NCBI GenBank assembly: GCA_018825965.1 | Contig: JAHKAA010000043.1 | Location: forward strand, 1 to 64,000 | Source of the DNA: Gammaproteobacteria bacterium | Lineage (GTDB): Bacteria > Pseudomonadota > Gammaproteobacteria > Enterobacterales > Alteromonadaceae | Direction of reading: 5' to 3' | DNA: 64,000 bases | Part shown: positions 54,220 to 61,429 of the stretch, in pieces | Layout of the letters: every line of letters begins with the position of its first letter | How positions within the stretch are numbered: the first letter of the stretch is position 1 | Translations under genes and position numbers: made by a program | The notes under the pieces: model-generated | What the model was told of the DNA's origin: nothing | Database searches by the model: none | What the model saw: only the letters and a program-made list of their open reading frames with translations

Positions 54220-55560
54220 ATGGTCAAAATTTATCAGGCTGCCAAAGGCACCAGAGATAAACCTCAACAGTTAAAACAAATCGAAATACAGATCGAACGT
54301 CTGGATCACGAAGCTCAGGGCATTGGTTTTGAGCAAAAGCGTATTGTCTTTGTCAGTGGCGCTTTACCCGGAGAGCGGGTGAAAGTGCAGCTCACTGAAC
54401 AAAAAGACAAATCGGCCAAAGCCAAAGTGGTGAAAGTGCTGCAGGCTTCGCCATTGCGTCAGGCTCCGCTCTGTAAGCATTTTGCCGACTGCGGTGGTTG
54501 TCAGCTGCAGTATCTGTCGGTTGAACACCAACTGGAATTAAAGCAGCAGGGTGTGGATCAACTGATCCGCCATCAAACCGGCTTAACCAGCTTACCCTGG
54601 CAGGCAGCGCTGAAAAGTGCTGGTGAAGGTTATCGCCGTAAAGCCCGTATTGGCGTTTGGTTTGATAAAAAAACGCAGCAATTTACTGTAGGTTTTCGCA
54701 AAGCCAACGACAAAGTCATTACCTCTATTGAGCACTGTTTAGTGCTCAGTCCGGCTTTGGCTTCAGTTTTTACACTGTTACAGCAGCAATTGCCACAACT
54801 GCAACAAGGCTCTGCTATTACTCATGTGGAAGCGCTGGATGCCGATGGTCAGGTGTATTTAATAGTGCGGCATATCCGGCCTTTGCCAGAATCTGATCAA
54901 CAAGCTTTGATCCAGGCCTGGCCTGAAGCCCTATGGATAGGCGAAGCAGAGCCTGAACTTTATCAGCATTGGCAAGTCGGAACAGCAGAACCTTGTTATG
55001 AGTTGCCGGCATTGGGTTTAAAGCTGAAGTTTTCTGCCGCTGATTTTATTCAGGTGAATCAGGGGGTTAATCAGCAAATGGTGCAGCAGGCACTGGATTG
55101 GCTCAATCCGCAACCCCAGGATCAGGTGCTGGAGCTTTATTCAGGTATAGGCAATTTCAGTCTGGCTTTAGCGCGACGCGCCAAATGGGTGCATGCGCTG
55201 GAAGGTGTCACCACTATGGTGCAACGAGCAGAAAGCAATGCGGTATTAAATGGCCTGAGCAACCTGAGTTTTAGTCAGGCAGATTTGCATTTGTCCTGGC
55301 CCAAAGCCGACTGGAATAAGCCGCAGTACCAAAAAGTACTGCTCGATCCAGCCCGCGCTGGTGCTGTGGGGGCAGTAGAGCAAATAGCGGCTTTAAGTCC
55401 GGCACAGATATTGTACGTGTCCTGCAATCCGGTCACTTTTGCCCGTGATGCAAAAGTTTTACTGGCTTGTGGTTATCAGCTGGATAAAATCGGTGTGATG
55501 GACATGTTTCCACAAACCAGCCATCTGGAGTTGATGGCGTTGTTTCAAAGGAGAAAGTAG
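54220..55560 (+). CDS. rlmD: 23S rRNA (uracil-1939-C5) methyltransferase
   Basis: The 446-residue enzyme methylates U1939 of 23S rRNA. It begins with a TRAM domain (about 15-80), has the [4Fe-4S] cluster cysteines in CKHFADCGGCQLQ and a later Cys in HCLVLS, and a SAM-binding domain with LELYSGIGNFSLAL, DPARAG and the nucleophile/base region VSCNPVTFARD. It is the first gene of the rlmD-relA-mazG string, with 3 bases to relA. Confidence 0.97.
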   Translation: MVKIYQAAKGTRDKPQQLKQIEIQIERLDHEAQGIGFEQKRIVFVSGALPGERVKVQLTEQKDKSAKAKVVKVLQASPLRQAPLCKHFADCGGCQLQYLSVEHQLELKQQGVDQLIRHQTGLTSLPWQAALKSAGEGYRRKARIGVWFDKKTQQFTVGFRKANDKVITSIEHCLVLSPALASVFTLLQQQLPQLQQGSAITHVEALDADGQVYLIVRHIRPLPESDQQALIQAWPEALWIGEAEPELYQHWQVGTAEPCYELPALGLKLKFSAADFIQVNQGVNQQMVQQALDWLNPQPQDQVLELYSGIGNFSLALARRAKWVHALEGVTTMVQRAESNAVLNGLSNLSFSQADLHLSWPKADWNKPQYQKVLLDPARAGAVGAVEQIAALSPAQILYVSCNPVTFARDAKVLLACGYQLDKIGVMDMFPQTSHLELMALFQRRK

Positions 55561-55563
55561 CGA

Positions 55564-57756
55564 ATGGTAACGGTAAGGCAATCACATAGCGCCGAATACC
55601 ACCCAGGCGGCACTCAAAGCTGGTTAAGTGCATTAGGTTTGCCAGAAGCAAAAATTAATGCGCTGCTGGATGCTGAGCTCTGGTTACATCAACAGAATTT
55701 AACTGATCAAGAGCCCGAAGTACAAACGGGCTGGGAAATGGTCGAAATTCTGGCTGATTTGCGTATGGACAAAGATGCCTTAACTGCTGCCTTGTTATTC
55801 CCTTTGGTCGAAGCAAAGTTGCTGGATTTAGAGCAGGTGGAAGCACAATTTTGCCCTGCTGTGCTGACGATGCTCAATGCAGTGCGCCAGATGGAAGCCA
55901 TTCGTTCTATTCCTGTAGGGCCAAATCAAAGCAGTAACCCACAACAAGCCGATAACCTGCGTCGTATGTTATTGGCCATGGTGGAAGATGTGCGTGCAGT
56001 GGTGTTAAAGCTTGCTGCACAAATTTGTTACCTGCGGGGCGTAAAAAACGCCGACGAAGAAACCCGGGTTTTGGCCGCCAAAGAAACCAACGCTATTTTT
56101 GGCCCGCTCGCTAACCGTCTGGGCATAGGCCAGATCAAATGGGAGCTGGAAGATTTAGCTTTTCGTTACCTGCACCCACAAATCTACAAACAAATTGCTA
56201 CTTTGCTGGAAGAAAAACGCTTAGACCGCGAGCAGTACATGCAGGATTTTGTTGGCTCAGTGCGGCAAAAAATGCAGGACGCTGCTATTTCGGTGGAAGT
56301 GTACGGCAGGCCTAAACATATCTTCAGTATCTGGAAAAAGATGCAGAAAAAACAGCTGGCTTTTGATCAGCTGTACGACATTCGTGCCGTGCGTATTGTT
56401 ACCACCAAAGTGCAGGACTGCTACGCCGCTTTGGGTATAGTGCATACCTCCTGGCGTCATCTGCCCAAAGAATTTGACGACTATATAGCCACGCCAAAAC
56501 AAAATGGCTATCAGTCTATTCATACAGTGGTACTTGGCCCTGCCGGACGCCCTGTCGAGATTCAAATTCGTACTCATCAGATGCACGACGACGCCGAACT
56601 GGGGGTTGCTGCACACTGGCGTTATAAAGAAGGGGCCGGCCATGCGGCTAAAGAAGGCCAACTGGATGAAAAAATCAGCTGGTTACGTAAACTGCTGGCC
56701 TGGCAGGAAGAGCTGGTGGATGGCTCTGATTTAGCTGAAGAGTTAAAAAATCAGGTTACCGAAGACAGGGTTTATGTCTTTACCCCTAAAGGCGATATTG
56801 TTGATTTGCCAGTAGGCTCCACACCGCTGGATTTTGCTTATTATGTGCATTCCAACGTAGGCCACCGCTGCATAGGCGCCAAAATTTCCGGCCGTATAGT
56901 GCCTTTTACCTATCAGCTGAAAACCGGCGATCAAATTGAAATATTAACAGGCCGCGAACCTAACCCAAGCCGCGACTGGTTAAACCCAAACTCAGGTTAT
57001 TTAAAATCCAGCCGTGCCCGCTCCAAGGTGCAGTACTGGTTCCGCCTGCAGGACAGAGATAAAAACATAGCGGCAGGTAAAGATCTGCTGGATACCGAAT
57101 TAAACCGGCTGAATTTGAGCATCGACAGTATGCCAAAAGTGCTGGCGCGTTTTAACGTTAACAGCATGGAAGAGTTGCTGGCCGGTATTGGTGGCGGTGA
57201 AATTAAAGTCACGCAGGTTGTGCATTATGTGCAAAGCCAGTCGGGCAAAATTCAGCAGCCTGAAATTGACCCACGGCTGATCAGTAAACCCATTTCCACT
57301 CAACCAAAAAGTCATGTGGTGGTGCAGGGCGTAGGTAACTTATTAACCCATATGGCCGGTTGCTGCCAGCCGCTGCCTGGTGATGCCATAGTGGGTTATA
57401 TCACTCAGGGCCGCGGTATAGCTGTGCACCGTGACGACTGCGACCAGTTTAAAGTGTTGCAGGAAGCGCATCGTGAGCGGGTGGTGGAAGCCACCTGGGG
57501 CGATAAATATGCCTCAGGTTATGAAGTGACTATTCGTATAGTGGCGCACGACCGCAATGGCTTATTAAGGGATATCACCAGCATTCTGGCCAATGAAAAG
57601 GCCAACGTGCTGCGGATGAGCAGTAATTCGGATATCTCCCAGCAAACCGCCACCATCATTATGACGATGGAGCTGTATAACCTGGATTCACTGAACAAAC
57701 TGCTGACCAAAGTCAGCCAGATTGATGATGTAATAGAAGCTAAACGGTTTCATTAA
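55564..57756 (+). CDS. relA: GTP pyrophosphokinase RelA
   Basis: The 730-residue protein makes (p)ppGpp when uncharged tRNA sits in the ribosomal A site. The hydrolase-like N-terminal domain lacks the His-Asp pair (ALLFPLVEAKLL in its place), as in E. coli RelA, so it should be synthetase-only. The synthetase domain has YDIRAVRIV and TPKQNGYQSIHTVV; TGS, zinc-finger (CCQPLPGDAIVGYI) and ACT domains follow. A strong AAAGGAG precedes it. A hairpin downstream separates it from mazG. Confidence 0.97.
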   Translation: MVTVRQSHSAEYHPGGTQSWLSALGLPEAKINALLDAELWLHQQNLTDQEPEVQTGWEMVEILADLRMDKDALTAALLFPLVEAKLLDLEQVEAQFCPAVLTMLNAVRQMEAIRSIPVGPNQSSNPQQADNLRRMLLAMVEDVRAVVLKLAAQICYLRGVKNADEETRVLAAKETNAIFGPLANRLGIGQIKWELEDLAFRYLHPQIYKQIATLLEEKRLDREQYMQDFVGSVRQKMQDAAISVEVYGRPKHIFSIWKKMQKKQLAFDQLYDIRAVRIVTTKVQDCYAALGIVHTSWRHLPKEFDDYIATPKQNGYQSIHTVVLGPAGRPVEIQIRTHQMHDDAELGVAAHWRYKEGAGHAAKEGQLDEKISWLRKLLAWQEELVDGSDLAEELKNQVTEDRVYVFTPKGDIVDLPVGSTPLDFAYYVHSNVGHRCIGAKISGRIVPFTYQLKTGDQIEILTGREPNPSRDWLNPNSGYLKSSRARSKVQYWFRLQDRDKNIAAGKDLLDTELNRLNLSIDSMPKVLARFNVNSMEELLAGIGGGEIKVTQVVHYVQSQSGKIQQPEIDPRLISKPISTQPKSHVVVQGVGNLLTHMAGCCQPLPGDAIVGYITQGRGIAVHRDDCDQFKVLQEAHRERVVEATWGDKYASGYEVTIRIVAHDRNGLLRDITSILANEKANVLRMSSNSDISQQTATIIMTMELYNLDSLNKLLTKVSQIDDVIEAKRFH

Positions 57757-57772
57757 TTTTAAATTCAATAGC

Positions 57773-57793
57773 GCCGGAGCTGTATGCTCCGGC
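57773..57793 (+). promoter_or_regulatory. Hairpin between relA and mazG
   Basis: GCCGGAGC-TGTAT-GCTCCGGC is a perfect 8-bp stem that ends 16 bases before the mazG GTG. No T-run follows. It could slow read-through or influence mazG translation. Confidence 0.5.
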
Positions 57794-57809
57794 CTCTGCA
57801 GGACAAACC

Positions 57810-58598
57810 GTGTCACAACCACTTCAGCAACTATTGGCCATCATGGCCAGACTTAGAGACCCACAAAACGGCTGCCCATGGGACAAAGAACAGACTTACC
57901 AGACCATAGTGCCTTATACGCTGGAAGAAGCTTATGAAGTGGCCGACGCTATAGCCCGTGAAGACTATGCTGAGCTGAAAGACGAGCTGGGCGACTTATT
58001 ATTTCAGGTGGTGTTTTACGCCCAGATCGCCAAAGAAGAAGGCCGTTTTGACTTTGACGACTGCGCTGCCGCCATTAACGACAAGCTCATTCGCCGCCAC
58101 CCTCATGTCTTTGCCGATATGAATTTAGACAGCAGTAAAGCCGTACTGCAAAACTGGGAAGCCATCAAAACCACAGAACGCACCGCCTCTGGCAAAACAT
58201 CAGTGCTGGATAATATTCCACTAGCCATGCCGGCATTAAGCCGCGCTTACAAACTGCAAAAACGCTGTGCTCAGGTGGGGTTCGACTGGCCTGATGTAGA
58301 AGGTGCCTGGGATAAAGTGCAGGAAGAAATTCAGGAAGTGGCTGAATTACCTGCAGGTGCAGCTGAACTGGAAGAAGAGTTAGGTGATTTGATGTTTGCG
58401 CTGGTCAATGTAGTGCGTAAACAAGGTTTTGATCCGGAAAAAGTGATGCGGCAGGCCAATCAGAAGTTTGAGCGACGTTTCCGGCAGGTAGAGCAGGCGC
58501 TGGTGGAACAAGGCTCCAGCCCGGCGCAAAGTGATCTGGCGGAAATGGATGGGTTGTGGGAGATGGTGAAGCGGCAGGAAAAATCAGGCAATTCATAA
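57810..58598 (+). CDS. mazG: Nucleoside triphosphate pyrophosphohydrolase
   Basis: The 262-residue product has two MazG domains: the first with CPWDKEQTYQTIVPYTLEE and KDELGDLLFQVVF, the second with ELEEELGDLMFALVN. It hydrolyses nucleoside triphosphates, prefers aberrant ones, and in E. coli lowers ppGpp and delays MazEF killing. The start is GTG with AGGA 5-9 bases upstream. No mazEF toxin-antitoxin pair follows relA here, unlike in E. coli. Confidence 0.96.
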   Translation: MSQPLQQLLAIMARLRDPQNGCPWDKEQTYQTIVPYTLEEAYEVADAIAREDYAELKDELGDLLFQVVFYAQIAKEEGRFDFDDCAAAINDKLIRRHPHVFADMNLDSSKAVLQNWEAIKTTERTASGKTSVLDNIPLAMPALSRAYKLQKRCAQVGFDWPDVEGAWDKVQEEIQEVAELPAGAAELEEELGDLMFALVNVVRKQGFDPEKVMRQANQKFERRFRQVEQALVEQGSSPAQSDLAEMDGLWEMVKRQEKSGNS

Positions 58599-58617
58599 CT
58601 CCTTGCGTTGAACAGCT

Positions 58618-58689
58618 GTAGGTTGTACTCGACGCGAAGCAGTAGGTTGTACTCGACGCGAAGCAGTAGGTTGTACTCGACGCGAAGCG
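58618..58689. repeat. Three tandem copies of a 24-base repeat
   Basis: GTAGGTTGTACTCGACGCGA begins each unit, with GCA (last copy GCG) closing the 24 bases after an A; copies span 58618-58641, 58642-58665 and 58666-58689. The copies are identical except for the final base. They lie just after mazG and mark the border of the accessory region. Confidence 0.9.
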
Positions 58690-58714
58690 GCAGTACAACA
58701 ATAAGGCTATGAAC

Positions 58715-59293
58715 TCAAAGCGTTTCGCCTTTGGCGAACTGACTCGGATTGTTAGCGATTTGCTCCCAACCCGTAGACTTATAAATCCACCCTTTCCATT
58801 TCGCCAACTCATCATGCCCCATAATTATTAGAAAACTATTGTTTTCCGACAGCTCACTCTCTTTGCGAGACTTACTTACTATTTTATGTAAATACCCAAG
58901 CTCGGACATTTCATAGGCTTCATTGGGCGGATAAGTAACTAATACCTTCAAATCACAGTTCACCTGAAGTAGATGACACACCTCCTGAAACAAACCACTA
59001 GTGAAATTATTTTCATGCTCAAACGCGATACGAAGATCAGTTAGGTAGTAAGCCTGTGGATACTCCGGAACCAAGTCCTCAGGTTTGAAGAAAATCGCAT
59101 CAATATAGTAGTAATCCGCGTTATAACATTTAAAACCTAAAGCCTCAGCTATATCCATTAAAATCGAGCTATCCGAATGGATAATTGTCTTTGTATATGC
59201 TTTAGAGTTTCCCCATGTATTTTCAAGCTCTTTCTGACGTGAGTTTACTTTATCACACCACGTAAAATAAAATTTCTCAGCTAAGCCCTCCAC
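58715..59293 (-). CDS. Protein of unknown function
   Basis: The 192-residue product starts at GTG with a strong AAGGAGG site (minus strand). It is soluble, with mixed charge and no signal peptide. Features include a central acidic and aromatic-rich part (YNADYYYIDAIFFKPEDL) and LKVLVTYPPNEAYEMS, which could be a strand-turn of a nuclease-like or Rossmann-like fold. I do not recognise a family. It is AT-rich relative to mazG and belongs with the accessory genes downstream. Confidence 0.65.
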   Translation of the reverse strand: MEGLAEKFYFTWCDKVNSRQKELENTWGNSKAYTKTIIHSDSSILMDIAEALGFKCYNADYYYIDAIFFKPEDLVPEYPQAYYLTDLRIAFEHENNFTSGLFQEVCHLLQVNCDLKVLVTYPPNEAYEMSELGYLHKIVSKSRKESELSENNSFLIIMGHDELAKWKGWIYKSTGWEQIANNPSQFAKGETL

Positions 59294-59793
59294 CTTACCT
59301 CCTTATAGCTAACAATCCGTTTTCAAACTTAGTTCGGTCTTATGTCTCAGGCCAAAGCATTTTTAAAGCGAAAACTAACAGAGTTAGCCAGCACTCAATC
59401 TGACGATAACAAAACGCGATTCACTCAGGCAGTCGCGTATGAGCGAACTGTTGCCCAAAGCGTTTCGCCGCTGGCGAGATACTTTGCTTTTGCTTCGCCA
59501 AAAGAAAGTATCCAAAGAAAAGGCGACCCCAGGTCGCAGCGAAAGCCCGGCCCAAAATCGTGCGTCCAAGGCGGCTGGGTAACTCGCTCGTCGCTAGCGA
59601 CTCCTCACTCAAACAGTCCCAGCCTTAAAACCTTGGCCACCCAATTTTGTCCGGCTCGCGCCCCAATGGGGAATTGGTGCCAGTAGTTAGAAATACCTTT
59701 TTTCTGGAGGGCCGCAAAGAGCGATAAACGGACATTAACTCTAGGCGCAACATCAACTACGGAGCGGAAAATCGCGTCGTATGCCGCCGCTTG
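59294..59793. other. 500-base repeat-rich spacer without a supported gene
   Basis: A 114-codon frame (59342-59686) is open, but its composition (SPKESIQRKGDPRSQRKPG) matches the kind of product that dispersed proteobacterial repeats yield by chance, so I do not call it. The core holds GTCGCTAGCGAC and CCCCAATGGGG palindromes. Its GC-rich style contrasts with the AT-rich genes on both sides and recalls the repeat region at 1-340. Confidence 0.6.
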
Positions 59794-60255
59794 TTAAAAA
59801 TTTGTCTCCCATGCGTTGTTGTGTTGGAAATAATCAAAAAGAAATACAGCTTGCTCCAAGCCAAATATAAAATGCTTTAATTCTCTAAACTGCATTCGTT
59901 CACTAAACTCATAATCCAAGCTACCTATCAAAGCTTGGTTAGCTAATAGTTCATGGGCGACGTGGTTTCGGTCTTTGACCACTTGTTTTAGTAACTCTGT
60001 ATAATCAACTCGCAACCCAACGGATTCTAGCTTTACTCGCGCCTGTCCGAGTGTAAGTTTTTCTGTTGCCTCTTCAGGTATGCCAAACTTCTTTTCGAGG
60101 AGCTTTTTTAAAGCAAACTCTAGGATCTGCGCTGTACCAAGATAAATAGAAAAGCATTCCAGAAAAGACTTTTGTTCGTACTTCTCCATTATCCTGAACA
60201 CCTCATTTAGTACATCATCGCCTGATAATGATTCATTTTCGTAGATAGAAGTCAT
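59794..60255 (-). CDS. HEPN-like all-helical protein
   Basis: The 153-residue product is predicted mostly helical. It contains KDRNHVAHELLA (about 94-105), where RNHVAH fits the R-x4-H motif of HEPN ribonucleases, and an upstream polar helix bundle. HEPN proteins often serve as RNases in toxin-antitoxin and anti-phage systems or as RNA-binding partners. No nucleotidyltransferase antitoxin is adjacent; neighbours are an HNH-type gene and a TrlF-type ATPase. The assignment rests on the motif and helix content only. Confidence 0.55.
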   Translation of the reverse strand: MTSIYENESLSGDDVLNEVFRIMEKYEQKSFLECFSIYLGTAQILEFALKKLLEKKFGIPEEATEKLTLGQARVKLESVGLRVDYTELLKQVVKDRNHVAHELLANQALIGSLDYEFSERMQFRELKHFIFGLEQAVFLFDYFQHNNAWETNF

Positions 60256-60354
60256 TGAGGTTCCTTGAGTGCTTAAAATTCGTCTTAAACGGCGCGAGGA
60301 AAGTGAATCCCGAGATCTATAAGAGCGGATTTCATGGCATTTTGATGAGTCTTA

Positions 60355-61263
60355 CTAATCAAGTTTAATGTTAAACTCACGAAGAATATCTACTCTTGCC
60401 TTAAATAGCTCATTTTTATCAATACTATAGTATTCCTCTGGATTAGCTACCATCGTAGATAAGCTCATATTAATAATTTGATTATCGCTTGATATAAATT
60501 TTGGTGTTTTAGGGATACAACTCCGAAGAGCAGCTATCTCGCCAAGGGCAAGTTTATGTGATGGAAATTCAACATTACTTTCATCTTCATGCCTAACACA
60601 CTCCCTTAAACGCTCTAGCGATTCACCATTTAAATAATTTTTTGTGAGGTAACCGTCGCAAATGCAGAGTATGAACGTTAATGTACCTATTTTAAGTAAG
60701 ATACTGCTTGGTTCCACTAGAGTCACCAGATCTGTATTTGTGTTCTTTGTTTTGAAGACATAGAGGCTCGACGGCAATTGAAAACCGTAACCATTCTTAT
60801 ACGACGTTCGAACGAATTCAAAATTTCGGCCTTTAACAATAGATAAACAGATGTCTTTCCACTCCTGATCTTGAGTTGAAATCAAGTCATAGTAGAAGAG
60901 TCCATAATAAATTTTCGATAGCCATGTTGTGATAATTGAAGATACTGATTGATCCGGTCCATACATCAGCGGGAGGCCAAGCTCTTCAGACTTTATCGCC
61001 TCATAGAGAGATTCAACATCCTCAAGTAAAGCGAGAACTCTGCTTTCATACTCACTCCCAAATTCACTATTGCAGCTGGAATGTGCCGGGACTTTTATTC
61101 GACTATATTGAGTTTTCTTACGCCCAGTAATCGTCTCTTCTTTAATAGTCAGCTTTCCCAGAAGACTGTTTGGAATAATATGCTCTAGGGTCTTCTTCTC
61201 TTCAATTACTTTGTTGCAAAAGAAACAAACTCTTCTCAAATCGTCCATATTTTTGCTATCCAT
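60355..61263 (-). CDS. HNH-endonuclease-like protein
   Basis: The 302-residue product begins with a zinc-finger-like pair CFFCNK (about 14-19), followed by LEHIIPNSLLGK (about 26-37) and PAHSSCNSEFGSEYE, which together form the EHIIP/HxxCN pattern of HNH nucleases of the kind seen in defence islands. The remaining 220 residues are helical with no recognised domain. It could be a nuclease effector that uses the C-terminal part as sensor. It lies between the HEPN-like gene and the TrlF-type gene, all on the minus strand with 100-170-base gaps. Confidence 0.7.
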   Translation of the reverse strand: MDSKNMDDLRRVCFFCNKVIEEKKTLEHIIPNSLLGKLTIKEETITGRKKTQYSRIKVPAHSSCNSEFGSEYESRVLALLEDVESLYEAIKSEELGLPLMYGPDQSVSSIITTWLSKIYYGLFYYDLISTQDQEWKDICLSIVKGRNFEFVRTSYKNGYGFQLPSSLYVFKTKNTNTDLVTLVEPSSILLKIGTLTFILCICDGYLTKNYLNGESLERLRECVRHEDESNVEFPSHKLALGEIAALRSCIPKTPKFISSDNQIINMSLSTMVANPEEYYSIDKNELFKARVDILREFNIKLD

Positions 61264-61429
61264 ACGAAGTTGTCACGCTGCTGGTTAACTATGTTTATCT
61301 TTCAAAATCTCCATTCCAACATCCATCACTAGCCGTTTGACTGAACAGACTAAAGTGGCTAACTATTAACCAATCAACATCTTTCACTTTAGCGGCCTGC
61401 CTTAATTTGATGGTCGCACACAAATTGGA

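Noticed and set aside
58405..58815. Minus-strand frame with SSTTYCFA repeats
   Set aside because: It only translates the 24-bp tandem repeat and overlaps mazG; no ribosome site or domain.
59342..59686. 114-codon open frame
   Set aside because: Composition is typical of dispersed GC-rich repeats, there is no recognisable domain, and palindromes run through the frame.
59294..59793. attC-like ends (TTAACAAGCGG on one side, GGATTGTTAGC before the 58715 gene) suggesting an integron cassette
   Set aside because: The two ends are about 490 bases apart, the R' consensus GTTRRRY is not met, and no similar sites flank the HEPN-like or HNH-like genes.
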